A program made the translations under genes and the position numbers. This document shows positions 1 through 8,157 of a stretch of DNA of 64,000 bases, piece by piece. Position 1 is the first letter of the stretch. Every line of letters begins with the position of its first letter. Source of the stretch: Granulicella tundricola MP5ACTX9. GTDB lineage: Bacteria > Acidobacteriota > Terriglobia > Terriglobales > Acidobacteriaceae. The DNA is taken from the NCBI RefSeq assembly GCF_000178975.2, contig NC_015064.1, positions 372,001 through 436,000 on the forward strand. The letters run 5' to 3'. The notes under the pieces were generated by a model. The model made no database searches, was not told the DNA's origin, and saw nothing but the letters and a program-made list of their open reading frames with translations.

Positions 1-1
1 C

Positions 2-1174
2 GCCAAAACCCACAAAGGTGAGTGGCTCGACGAGGTCGCATCCCGCGCCGCCGCCCAGAACGAGCAGTATCTCGAGATCATGGAGACCCCCACCTTCTCC
101 AAGGCCGCAGCCCTCGGCTACAAGCTCGGCTGGCCCACCGCCCCCACCCCCCGCATCGTCACCACCGCCGCCACCTCAGTCCCGGACGACACCACCGGCA
201 CCCTGCCCGCAGAGCTCGCAGACCTCCGCGATAAGCTCCTCGCCTCAGGCCTCAAGGATGAGGTCGTAACAGACCGCGCCGAGTTCGCCAAGGCCCTCGC
301 AGATCGCCGCCAGATCGAGCACTGCGGAACCCCCACCGCAGCCCCCGCCTGCGCAGTCCAGATCCGCTTCCTCTATCAGGTCCTCCGCGCCTTCCCCGCC
401 CAGCAGGTCTTCGCCCAAACCCTCCTCGCCTTTGAGGTCGCCGACGCCGAGCTCGCCTCCGGCCCCAACGCCAACGTCGTAGGCCTCAACTTCGTCCAGC
501 CGGAAGACAACTACATGGCCATGAGCGAGTATCACCGCCAGATGCTCATGCTGGACTACCTCCACTCCGTCTACCCTCGCGTCCACATCTCCCTCCACGC
601 CGGCGAGCTCGCCCCCGGAATGGTCCCCCCCGCCGGCCTCTCCTTCCACATCCGCCAGGCGGTCGAGCTAGGCCACGCAGAGCGCATCGGCCATGGCGTG
701 GACGTCATGTACGAGACAGACTCCAAGGGTCTCCTCAAAGAGCTCGCGGACAAACACATCATGGTGGAGATCAACCTCACCTCCAACGACGGCATCCTCG
801 GCGTCTCCACCAACTACCACTCGCTCCCCGCCTACCGCGCCGCCCACGTCCCCACCGCCTTCTCCACGGATGACGAAGGCGTCTCTCGTATCGATCTCAC
901 CCACGAGTACGCCCGAGCGGTAAAGGACTTCAACCTCACCTACCCGGACCTAAAGCGCAGCGCCCGCACCTCGCTCGAGCACTCCTTCCTCCCCGGCCCC
1001 AGCCTCTGGGCCCACCCGGACGACTTCACCACCCTCAACTTCGCCTGCATCGGCCAGGCCATCGGCTCCCCCACCACCACCTTCGTCTGCGGCTCTTTCC
1101 TCAAATCAAGCCCCCGCGCCGCCCAGCAATGGGAACTCGAACACCGCTTCCAACTCTTCGAGTCCTCCCTCTGA
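2..1174 (+). CDS. adenosine deaminase, 5' end outside the window
   Basis: Deaminates adenosine (or deoxyadenosine) to inosine in purine salvage. The frame is open from base 2, so the N-terminus is missing and 390 residues are visible. Family signatures are clear: the HAGE metal/catalytic motif near visible residue 199, GHG just after it (IGHGVDV), an EINLTSN segment, and the metal-binding Asp pair in STDDEGVSR near residue 290. The stretch before HAGE (VVGLNFVQPEDNY) recalls the ADGF/ADA2-like branch, whose members are often exported; the missing N-terminus prevents a check for a signal peptide. No operon partner is visible; the next gene on this strand starts 200 bases on, after a repeat block. 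The family call is secure; the exact subfamily is inference. Confidence 0.9.
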   Translation, partial: AKTHKGEWLDEVASRAAAQNEQYLEIMETPTFSKAAALGYKLGWPTAPTPRIVTTAATSVPDDTTGTLPAELADLRDKLLASGLKDEVVTDRAEFAKALADRRQIEHCGTPTAAPACAVQIRFLYQVLRAFPAQQVFAQTLLAFEVADAELASGPNANVVGLNFVQPEDNYMAMSEYHRQMLMLDYLHSVYPRVHISLHAGELAPGMVPPAGLSFHIRQAVELGHAERIGHGVDVMYETDSKGLLKELADKHIMVEINLTSNDGILGVSTNYHSLPAYRAAHVPTAFSTDDEGVSRIDLTHEYARAVKDFNLTYPDLKRSARTSLEHSFLPGPSLWAHPDDFTTLNFACIGQAIGSPTTTFVCGSFLKSSPRAAQQWELEHRFQLFESSL

Positions 1175-1190
1175 CCCATAAATAAAGGTT

Positions 1191-1321
1191 CGTCATTCTG
1201 AGCGAAGCTCAGAACCTCCGTATTGGCTGTTGTACTTGCTCTTGCACTCGCCGTTGTTCGTTCTAGCCGTCATTCTGCGCGAAGCGGAGAATCTCCGTAG
1301 TTGCCGTTGCACTTGCTCTTG
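1191..1321. repeat. two tandem-spaced copies of a 54-bp intergenic repeat
   Basis: Positions 1191-1244 and 1268-1321 are aligned 54-base copies, both beginning CGTCATTCTG and both ending ACTTGCTCTTG, with a few substitutions between them. Each copy contains a short inverted segment (AGCGAAGCT / CGCGAAGCG type). A third, inverted and partial copy lies at 39801-39850. The copies sit between genes, as expected for a dispersed intergenic (REP/MITE-like) element. Confidence 0.8.
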
Positions 1322-1374
1322 TCACAAAACCAGCATCCTTCCACAGCCCCCAACCGTATAAGGAAGCACACCTC

Positions 1375-1689
1375 ATGAAAAAAGCCATCTCCACGTTCCT
1401 CCAATTCCTCCTCTTCTTCGTTGTCTTCGGTGTAGGCTCCATCCTCGGCGGCCTCTTCGACCCCACCCATCTCCGCTGGTTCGTCACCCACCCCACCCTC
1501 ACCTCCACCCGTTACTTCAAAGCCGACGGCCTCCTCCTCGCCTTTGCCGTCTATGTCCTCGTCATCCTCATAGAAGCCGCACGCAAGCGCATCTCCACCG
1601 CTGCCCCCTGGACCACCCTCGCCTTCCTCCTCGCCCTGGTCATCGGCTTCCTCTCAAAGTTCGGCTTCGCCACCCACGACCTCTTCTAA
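1375..1689 (+). CDS. small hypothetical membrane protein
   Basis: A 104-residue protein I do not recognise. The ATG follows a purine-rich AAGGAAG ribosome site at a suitable distance. It is strongly hydrophobic, with three likely membrane segments at about residues 5-27, 50-68 and 80-97, the middle one followed by a basic EAARKR loop. A loop at about residues 28-48 contains several Thr, Trp and His. It has no partner on its own strand; its stop overlaps the stop of the convergent DUF2442 gene by four bases. Coding status is supported by start, length and composition; function is unknown. Confidence 0.6.
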   Translation: MKKAISTFLQFLLFFVVFGVGSILGGLFDPTHLRWFVTHPTLTSTRYFKADGLLLAFAVYVLVILIEAARKRISTAAPWTTLAFLLALVIGFLSKFGFATHDLF

Positions 1690-2117
1690 GCGCTCGCGGC
1701 CGAAACCTTCTTCGGCCGCCCACCCTTGGCTCCATTCGTCTTGGACGCCATCCGCTTTGCCTCACTCCGGACAGACCCACCCTTCCGTCCCAGCATAGCC
1801 ATCCATCGCCGATTTCCATAGACCCCTTCGATCAACGCAGGCACATACAGATCGACGTCCAGATCAGGGAAGCTGATCCCGCTTCCCCGGCCCAGCAGTT
1901 CATAGTTCTGTATCTGCTCGTGAGTCACCGAGCCCAGTCCCTGCAGATCCTCCATCGGCAGCACCAGCCGTCTCCCGTTGCTCAATCCCACAATCAGCAA
2001 CCTCAGATCCTGCACATGCTCAACCGTCACTGCCAGCGGATCGTTGTCATGGACCTTGGCCCTGTTCAAGGCAGCTTCAATCTCCGCGTCGGTTGTAACG
2101 ACTCCATGTTCAGCCAT
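1686..2117 (-). CDS. DUF2442 domain protein
   Basis: A 143-residue soluble protein. The central part (about residues 25-100) fits DUF2442: a strand pair LLIVGLSNGRRLVLP, then the turn LQGLGSVTHEQIQNYELLG and the closing FPDLDVDLYVPALIEGVYG. The C-terminal 40 residues are basic and Gly-rich (GRKGG, NGAKGGRPKK), which suggests nucleic-acid contact but is not proof. The start overlaps the end of the upstream DUF4160 gene, so the two are translationally coupled. DUF4160/DUF2442 gene pairs are widespread and are often compared with toxin-antitoxin modules; no activity is established for this pair. Confidence 0.85.
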   Translation of the reverse strand: MAEHGVVTTDAEIEAALNRAKVHDNDPLAVTVEHVQDLRLLIVGLSNGRRLVLPMEDLQGLGSVTHEQIQNYELLGRGSGISFPDLDVDLYVPALIEGVYGNRRWMAMLGRKGGSVRSEAKRMASKTNGAKGGRPKKVSAASA

Positions 2118-2328
2118 GATGTTTCTCCCAAAGAACTACCAGTTGTTTGAAGTGGACGGCAGCAGTCTTCAGCACATGCCGCACGTCAGCCATGCTTCCA
2201 TTGCTCGGCCTGACCGCGTCCGTTCTGTCGGCAAGCGCAACCTGCCCATCCGCTCGAAGATCCGCAATCACTTCAACCTCCGCGTAAAAACCGTGAACGT
2301 GACGAGGCTCATGATCCATCGGGTACAC
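2110..2328 (-). CDS. DUF4160 domain protein, possibly shortened at the N-terminus
   Basis: A 72-residue protein with the DUF4160 core: HEPRHVHGFYAEVEV followed by a C-terminal helix ending VVLWEKHHG. The only standard start in frame is GTG at 2328. The frame stays open upstream to a stop near 2395, and those codons read SLRFSGVRLTV directly before the GTG, which looks like the usual first strand of the family. So the real start may be a non-standard codon further up, or the gene has lost its 5' end. It overlaps the start of the DUF2442 gene. A functional two-gene module is inference from pairing and overlap. Confidence 0.7.
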   Translation of the reverse strand: MYPMDHEPRHVHGFYAEVEVIADLRADGQVALADRTDAVRPSNGSMADVRHVLKTAAVHFKQLVVLWEKHHG

Positions 2329-2583
2329 CGTGAGGCGAACGCCGGAAAACCGGAGCGATCCCTTATCGCTCCGTAATAACCTAAGCCCCTTAGCTTACGC
2401 TCAATCCCACGTTCATCCCCCGAAAGTTGCGGAACAATCCCAATCAAACGATTTACCCGTTTGTTACCCTTGAAAGACAGATTTGCACCCAGCGTCTCCA
2501 GGCCGGCCAAACCCAGCCCGGAACTCCATCATTCTGAACCCTATCCCAACGTCCACCGGGCCCCGAACGTCCGAGGCGAAACG

Positions 2584-4419
2584 ATGAAAAAGAGGTCCAC
2601 CCCCAGCATGCCCACTCCAACCTCCCAGGCCCCTGTAGTGACCGCGCCCGACCTCTCCTCCCGCTCCATCGCCTATTTCTCCATGGAGATCGCCCTCGCC
2701 AAGGCCCTGCCCACCTACTCCGGTGGCCTCGGCATGCTCGCCGGAGACACCCTCCGCTCCGCAGCTGACACCGGCGCCCCCATGGTCGCCGTCTCCCTCG
2801 TCCACCGCCGCGGCTACTTCAAGCAGTTCCTCGACGCCAACGGCCAGCAGACCGAAACCGACGTCCCCTGGTCCCCGGACACCCTCCCCACCGCGGGCGA
2901 GACCGTCTCCATCACCATGCAGGGCCGCACCATCAAGATCTGCGCCTGGCGCTTTGATGTCGTCGGCGTCGCCGGCCACATCATCCCCGTCTTCCTCCTC
3001 GATACCGACGTCGAAGGCAACGACCCCTTCGATCGCCGCCTCACCGACCACCTCTACGGCGGCGACACCTACTACCGCCTCTGCCAGGAGACCGTCCTCG
3101 GCCTCGGCGGCGTCACCCTCCTTCACAAGCTCGGCTGTGAACCCGCCGTTTATCACATGAACGAGGGCCACGCAGCCCTCCTCGCCCTCGGCCTGCTCGA
3201 AGACCGCCTCGCCCCCGGCGCGGCCCTCTCCACCGCGACCGAAAACGATCGCCTCGCCGTAGCCCGCCAGTGCGTCTTCACCACCCACACCCCTGTCCCC
3301 GCCGGCCATGACCAGTTCGGTCTCGACCAGATGTACGCCATCCTCGGCCAGGAGCGCGGCAAGGCACTCGAGCGCTTCGGCTGTCTCCACAACAATCTCC
3401 TCAACATGACCTACGTCGCCCTCCGCTTCTCGCGCTGGGTCAACGGCGTCGCCATGCAGCACGGCAAAGTCTCCCAGCAGATGTTCCCGGACTACCACGT
3501 CGAATCCGTCACCAACGGCGTCCACGCCGCCACTTGGATCGGCCCCGAGCTCCAGAACGTCCTCGACGAAGAAATCCCCCGCTGGCGTCATGACAACCAG
3601 TACTTCCGCTCCGTCTACGGCATCAAGCCCGCGCGCATCGCCAACGCCCACGCCTGCAACAAGCGCAAGCTCGTGGAAGAGATCGCAGCCCGTACCGGCG
3701 AGCACTTCGACCAGAACGTCCTCACCCTCGGCTTCGCCCGCCGCGTCGCCACCTACAAGCGTGCCAGCCTCCTCCTTGAAGATCCCAAGCGCCTCCTCAA
3801 GATCGCCCAGAAGATCGGCGGCCTCCAGATCGTCTTCGCCGGGAAGGCCCACCCCGCCGACGCCGCCGGCAAGGGCCTCATCCGTGAGGTCTTTGAGATC
3901 GCCGGTAAGATCAAGTCCAACTCCCTCCGCATCGTTTATCTCGAGAATTACGACTGGGAGCTAGGCGCAACCCTCACCCAGGGCGTAGACGTCTGGGTCA
4001 ACACCCCCCGCCGCCCATATGAAGCCTCCGGCACCTCCGGCATGAAGGCCGCCCTCAACGGCGTCCCCTCCCTCAGCATCCTGGACGGTTGGTGGATCGA
4101 GGGCTGCGCCGAAGACGTCACCGGCTGGGCCATCGACGACGGCGACACTGACGCCGCCGAAGCCACCAGCCTCTATGACAAGCTCGAGCAGCGCATCGCC
4201 CCCCTCTTCGCCAAGCCCAACTCCTGGGCCCGCATGATGCAGCACTGCATCGCCATGAACGGCAGCTTCTTCAACACGGACCGCATGCTTGGCCAGTACT
4301 TCGCCAACGCCTACTTCCCCCAGGCCCCCGCAGCCGACGCAACCCCTGAAACAGAGTCCGAAGCAGAAGGCATGGCCATCTCCACCAGCCCCAAGCTCCA
4401 GGAACCCGCTCTCGTCTAG
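2584..4419 (+). CDS. glgP: alpha-glucan (glycogen/maltodextrin) phosphorylase
   Basis: Cytoplasmic GT35 enzyme releasing glucose 1-phosphate from alpha-1,4-glucans with pyridoxal phosphate. The N-terminus has the [23 protein letters not shown] signature, and the PLP lysine lies in [11 protein letters not shown] at about residue 488. At 611 residues it belongs to the short alpha-glucan phosphorylase family (TIGR02094 type) rather than the roughly 800-residue GlgP. I chose ATG 2584, preceded by AGGCGA; a TTG at 2461 would add 41 residues with no family resemblance. No other glycogen genes lie next to it; galU is about 46 kb away. The gene is C-rich on its coding strand like its neighbours and ends in a strong hairpin shared with the convergent hcp gene. 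Confidence 0.93.
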   Translation: MKKRSTPSMPTPTSQAPVVTAPDLSSRSIAYFSMEIALAKALPTYSGGLGMLAGDTLRSAADTGAPMVAVSLVHRRGYFKQFLDANGQQTETDVPWSPDTLPTAGETVSITMQGRTIKICAWRFDVVGVAGHIIPVFLLDTDVEGNDPFDRRLTDHLYGGDTYYRLCQETVLGLGGVTLLHKLGCEPAVYHMNEGHAALLALGLLEDRLAPGAALSTATENDRLAVARQCVFTTHTPVPAGHDQFGLDQMYAILGQERGKALERFGCLHNNLLNMTYVALRFSRWVNGVAMQHGKVSQQMFPDYHVESVTNGVHAATWIGPELQNVLDEEIPRWRHDNQYFRSVYGIKPARIANAHACNKRKLVEEIAARTGEHFDQNVLTLGFARRVATYKRASLLLEDPKRLLKIAQKIGGLQIVFAGKAHPADAAGKGLIREVFEIAGKIKSNSLRIVYLENYDWELGATLTQGVDVWVNTPRRPYEASGTSGMKAALNGVPSLSILDGWWIEGCAEDVTGWAIDDGDTDAAEATSLYDKLEQRIAPLFAKPNSWARMMQHCIAMNGSFFNTDRMLGQYFANAYFPQAPAADATPETESEAEGMAISTSPKLQEPALV

Positions 4420-4435
4420 CCCGAATACAGGAAAA

Positions 4436-4461
4436 GGGGACCACGATCCATCGTGGTCCCC
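4436..4461. terminator. bidirectional hairpin terminator between glgP and hcp
   Basis: A perfect inverted repeat with 12-base arms (GGGGACCACGAT at 4436-4447 and its complement at 4450-4461) and a very tight loop. On the minus strand it is followed by TTTT, a proper intrinsic terminator for hcp; on the plus strand the tail is a weaker TCACTGTTT. The position between two convergent genes fits termination from both sides. Confidence 0.75.
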
Positions 4462-4485
4462 TCACTGTTTAGCCTAGCTCCCCAT

Positions 4486-4962
4486 TTAGCTGACCTGATT
4501 AGCCTTCAGGTCATAGATCACCGGAGCCTTGGCCTGGATCTGACCGTTCTCCATCTGCTGCATATATGCGGTCTCGATATGGTTGTAGCTGAACGTCACA
4601 CTCTCCGTAGGCGTCTCGTTTGAGGCGCCGATCTGAATCGAAGTGATAAACAGTTCTCCCAGAGAGATCGTCAGAAACGCCGAACCATCGCCGCCAGACT
4701 TCACCGCCGACAGAACTCCCGTCTTGATATGAGTGCCCAGCAGCAGTGCCTTGTAGATCGGCCCGCTTGACGCGTCATACTCTTTCGTCACCATCAGATC
4801 GGCCAGCGTTGCCCTACCCGCACCCGACCCGCCCGTCCCGGACACCGACGTATGCTGCCTCGCGCCCCAACTGAATGACTGAATCGTGATCTGATCCGTA
4901 TGCTTAGCGTCCTTCGATTCACCGTTAATTTCATCAAGTTCCAGAAAAAAATCGACCGCCAT
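4486..4962 (-). CDS. hcp: Hcp family type VI secretion tube protein
   Basis: A 158-residue protein of the Hcp family, which stacks as hexameric rings to form the type VI secretion inner tube and is itself secreted. It starts MAVDFFLELDEINGESKD and has the typical ITIQSFSWGARQ strand, a Gly/Ser loop at about residues 41-50, and a C-terminal VTFSYNHIETAYM strand. Full length for the family. No other type VI genes (sheath, VgrG, baseplate, ClpV) lie in this window, so it is an orphan copy; it may serve a system elsewhere or carry an effector. The terminator at 4436-4461 closes it. The family call is firm; its role here is inference. Confidence 0.92.
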   Translation of the reverse strand: MAVDFFLELDEINGESKDAKHTDQITIQSFSWGARQHTSVSGTGGSGAGRATLADLMVTKEYDASSGPIYKALLLGTHIKTGVLSAVKSGGDGSAFLTISLGELFITSIQIGASNETPTESVTFSYNHIETAYMQQMENGQIQAKAPVIYDLKANQVS

Positions 4963-5441
4963 CGTGGCTTCCTCGCACGCTCTATCTACAAACGTCTTGT
5001 CAGAGTCATTGCTCTAAGCCATCACGGCTAACCATCCACTGAAGCGCACCCGTTCGGCGCTTCCTTAAAATCCTGTTTGGCCCCAGGCAGACAATATTAC
5101 CCAAGATTCAGCCTCAGCCCCGTTAATACGCATGGCATTTCAACTTTGAGCTTGCCGGCCCCACCGCCTTCCGACAAGTTCCGCATCTGCTCTTGCCATG
5201 GTCCGTTCCATCTTGTTGCCCTTGCTGAGGAGACTCTCCCTTTCCTTCTGCACTCAGTTGCCCCAACACGAATCGTCATATCGACACAGGGCTCAAAGCT
5301 CTGGGCGTGGTACCTTCAGGGACGAAGAGCATGTTGGATACAAGCTCAGTCCTTGCTCCATGACCACGCCGTGTGAAGTTGACTGAATTGATCCCGCCTG
5401 CGACACAAAAGATGGCGGTCACGTTTTGCCGGAGATCGCCC
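4963..5441. other. intergenic region upstream of hcp and the radical SAM gene
   Basis: About 480 bases between two divergent genes. It should hold both promoters, but I see no convincing -35/-10 pair, repeat or strong hairpin. Short open frames on the plus strand here have atypical composition (rich in His, Ser, Leu and Cys) and no recognisable domain, so I do not call them. The in-frame extension of the radical SAM gene to GTG 5373 also lies here. Confidence 0.5.
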
Positions 5442-7106
5442 ATGCTCGCCTCTTTGAACGACCCGTTTCAGCAGATCTCTCCCTCCGCCCACGACATCCC
5501 AACCATGCACTTTGAGCCGCTTGGCAAAGAGGTCAAGGCTTTGATGGTCTGGCCCCGCTTTCCACCCTCATTCTGGGGTTTTGAGGGTGTCCTGGAGATG
5601 GTGCCGGAGAAGTCGGTCATGCCGCCGCTCGGCTTGATCACCGTCGCGGCTCTTTGTCCCTCCTCCTGGGTCATTCGACTCTTGGATCTGTCCTTTGAGG
5701 AACTGCGGGAGGAGGACCTCCTCTGGGCAGATCTCGTCATGGTCAGTTCCATGCAGGCGCAACGCATCGACACACTGGACGTCCTCTCCCGTGCTCGCCG
5801 TCTCGGACGGAGAACCTTCATCGGAGGCCCATGGGCCAGCAGCGAACCTGAGTTCCTGACCACCCAGGCCGACCATGTCTTCGTCGGTGAAGCGGAGGAG
5901 GTCTTCGGAGACATTGCGCATCAACTCGAGCAGGGCTCCGCACAGGCCATCTACAAGGTCGCTGACAAGCCGGATATGTCAGTCAGTCCCATACCCCGCT
6001 TTGATCTTCTGCACATGAACAAGTACACCTCCATGTCGGTACAGTTCTCGCGAGGGTGCCCTTTTCAATGTGAGTTTTGCGACATCATCACCATCTACGG
6101 AAGACGTCCGCGGGCAAAGCCGCCGGAGAAGCTCATCGCGGAGCTGGACGCGCTGCTGGCGCTGGGCTGGCGCAATGAGGTCTTCATCGTCGATGACAAC
6201 TTCATCGGCAATCACAAGCTTGCCTTGCAACTCACCCACTCGCTCGCCGCCTGGCAGGACCGCAGCAAGCGTGTCATCTCCTTCTACACAGAGGCTTCCA
6301 TCGATCTGGCGGACAAGCCTGAGCTGCTCGCCTCCATGGTTGAGGCCAACTTCATGTACGTCTTTCTCGGGATCGAAACACCATCGGCCGAAGCATTGAA
6401 AGGATCGTCGAAGTTCCAGAATCTGCGCGGCGACCTCGTCACCCAGGTCAGCAAGATCCGGGAAAGCGGATTGTGGGTGCTGGCTGGCTTCATCGTCGGG
6501 TTTGATTCGGACGATGAAACGATCTTTGAACGGCAGCTGCAGTTTATCGATAAGACCGCTATCACCTGGGCCATGGCCGGCGTCCTCCAGGCACCTCCCA
6601 CCACCGCGCTCTTCGACCGCATGAAGCGGGAAGGAAGGCTGATTGAAGACAGTACGGCAACCACCAACTTCAGTGCTCCAAACTTCAAAACAGTGCTTCC
6701 TCTCCCCGTCCTGTTGCGTGGATTGAGCACCCTGCTGACCGGCTTGTACACCCCCGCAAACTACTTCGGACGGGCAATGCGCTCCCTGGAGTCCTGGAAG
6801 CCCCGTCCCGCACAGAGGCCGCCGGAGCTGCCTCTGCTCTATAACCTCCGCGTCTTTGTTCAGTCCATCTGGCAACAGGGCGTCTGTTCCAACTATCGCC
6901 TGGCCTACTGGCGTTTTCTCCTAACGGCGATTCGGCGATGGGCTCTTCAGCCGGCAAAGATGTGGCTGGCCTTCATGGTCCTGCTTTCGGCGAACCACTT
7001 CCTGAAATATGCACGAGCGGTCGCAGAGGATCTGGAAGCGCAATGCCAGGTACTCGAAGACTTGGAGCTTTCCTCTCAGACATTGGCTGTCGTCACGGAG
7101 AGTTGA
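5442..7106 (+). CDS. B12-binding radical SAM protein (DUF4070-type)
   Basis: An N-terminal cobalamin-binding-like Rossmann region (about residues 20-170) is followed by a radical SAM domain whose cluster motif GCPFQCEFCDI gives Cys206, Cys210 and Cys213 (CX3CX2C). The C-terminal region resembles DUF4070. The layout FPP...MPPLGL...DLSFEEL...GGPWAS matches the family that includes the hopanoid methylases HpnP and HpnR, so methylation of an unactivated lipid carbon is a reasonable guess, but the substrate cannot be read from sequence. I chose ATG 5442 because GGAG sits 7 bases upstream; GTG 5373, ATG 5412 and ATG 5505 are alternatives. No lipid or hopanoid genes adjoin it. Confidence 0.85.
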   Translation: MLASLNDPFQQISPSAHDIPTMHFEPLGKEVKALMVWPRFPPSFWGFEGVLEMVPEKSVMPPLGLITVAALCPSSWVIRLLDLSFEELREEDLLWADLVMVSSMQAQRIDTLDVLSRARRLGRRTFIGGPWASSEPEFLTTQADHVFVGEAEEVFGDIAHQLEQGSAQAIYKVADKPDMSVSPIPRFDLLHMNKYTSMSVQFSRGCPFQCEFCDIITIYGRRPRAKPPEKLIAELDALLALGWRNEVFIVDDNFIGNHKLALQLTHSLAAWQDRSKRVISFYTEASIDLADKPELLASMVEANFMYVFLGIETPSAEALKGSSKFQNLRGDLVTQVSKIRESGLWVLAGFIVGFDSDDETIFERQLQFIDKTAITWAMAGVLQAPPTTALFDRMKREGRLIEDSTATTNFSAPNFKTVLPLPVLLRGLSTLLTGLYTPANYFGRAMRSLESWKPRPAQRPPELPLLYNLRVFVQSIWQQGVCSNYRLAYWRFLLTAIRRWALQPAKMWLAFMVLLSANHFLKYARAVAEDLEAQCQVLEDLELSSQTLAVVTES

Positions 7107-7201
7107 GGTTGAATCGCCGTCGGCCGGGCGGCTACCTTGCGCTCTGTCCTTCAGACACCCCCGGGACCCCGCAAGCATAGGAACAAGCCCTCACAAGAAG
7201 G

Positions 7202-8134
7202 TCATAGGTCGTTCGCTCTCACCGCGAAGCTCTCGACCTCACTCCTCGTCGGCTGACTCTCTGCAGCTCCGTCCCGTGTCGTGGAAAGCGAGGCCGCCGC
7301 CACAGCAAACCGCAACGCCGCCTCAGCCCCACAGCCCAGCGCAAGCTCCGCTGCAAGAGCTCCATTCAGCGTGTCCCCGGCCCCCGTCGTGTTCACGACC
7401 GCCACCTGCGGAGCGGCCACCCGCACAAACCGCCCATCCTCCGTCAGCATCGCCGCCCCTGCCCCACCCAGCTTCAGCAGAACATTCCTCGGGCCCAACC
7501 CCTGGAAATACCGGCACTGCTCCTCCATGCCAGGAGCGGACCCCACCCATCCCGTATCCCGCAGATAGAACTCTGCCTCCGTCTCATTCGGTGTAAACCA
7601 CGCCAACCCCCGGAGCACCTCCGCCGATATCTTCGCCGCTGGCGCCGGATCCAGCATCACCGGAACCTCCGCAGACCCGGCAATCTCCACCACCTTCGCC
7701 AGGACCTCCATCCGCGTCTCGAGCTGCACCAGCACGATGCTCGCCCCCACCAGCAACCCTCGCTGCCGCTCAACATCCTCGGCGCCAAACACATGATTCG
7801 CCCCCGGAACCAGCACAATCGTATTCTCCCCATCCGGCCCCACCAGGATCGTCGCCGTACCGGTCGGCTCAACGCAGGTCCCGACCGCCTCCACCCCAAC
7901 TCCGGCCTCCCCCAGCGCCCGCCGCAGAACCTCCCCAGCGGAATCCCGCCCCACGCACCCCATCATCCGCACCTCGGCCCCCAGCCGAGCTGCCGCCATA
8001 GCCTGATTTACCCCCTTACCACCAACCCCTTCCGCATACCCGATGGCCGTCTGCGTCCTGCCCGCCGCCGCCGCCTCAGCCAGCCGGAAACTCCGGTCCA
8101 GATTCAAGCTCCCTACGACCACAACCGGTCTCAT
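7202..8134 (-). CDS. rbsK: ribokinase-like PfkB family sugar kinase
   Basis: Phosphorylates ribose (or a related sugar) with ATP in the cytoplasm. It begins VVVVGSLNLD, contains the substrate motif GGKGVNQA at about residue 38 (family GGKGANQA), and has the ATP/anion-hole signature NTTGAGDTLNGA with catalytic Asp at about residue 254. At 310 residues it is normal length. ATG 8134 follows GGGGTGG; a TTG at 8161 would overlap the upstream permease gene. It lies 23 bases after the RND permease stop on the same strand and may be cotranscribed, although no functional link is obvious. Ribokinase fits best; another PfkB sugar kinase is possible. Confidence 0.87.
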   Translation of the reverse strand: MRPVVVVGSLNLDRSFRLAEAAAAGRTQTAIGYAEGVGGKGVNQAMAAARLGAEVRMMGCVGRDSAGEVLRRALGEAGVGVEAVGTCVEPTGTATILVGPDGENTIVLVPGANHVFGAEDVERQRGLLVGASIVLVQLETRMEVLAKVVEIAGSAEVPVMLDPAPAAKISAEVLRGLAWFTPNETEAEFYLRDTGWVGSAPGMEEQCRYFQGLGPRNVLLKLGGAGAAMLTEDGRFVRVAAPQVAVVNTTGAGDTLNGALAAELALGCGAEAALRFAVAAASLSTTRDGAAESQPTRSEVESFAVRANDL

Positions 8135-8157
8135 GATCCACCCCGCTAAACCGATCC

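Noticed and set aside
2464..3852. 462-codon frame opposite glgP
   Set aside because: Antisense shadow of a certain phosphorylase gene; composition only reflects GC-rich codons.
5077..5376. 99-codon frame in the gap before the radical SAM gene
   Set aside because: No ribosome site, no domain, atypical residues; its position is better explained as promoter region.
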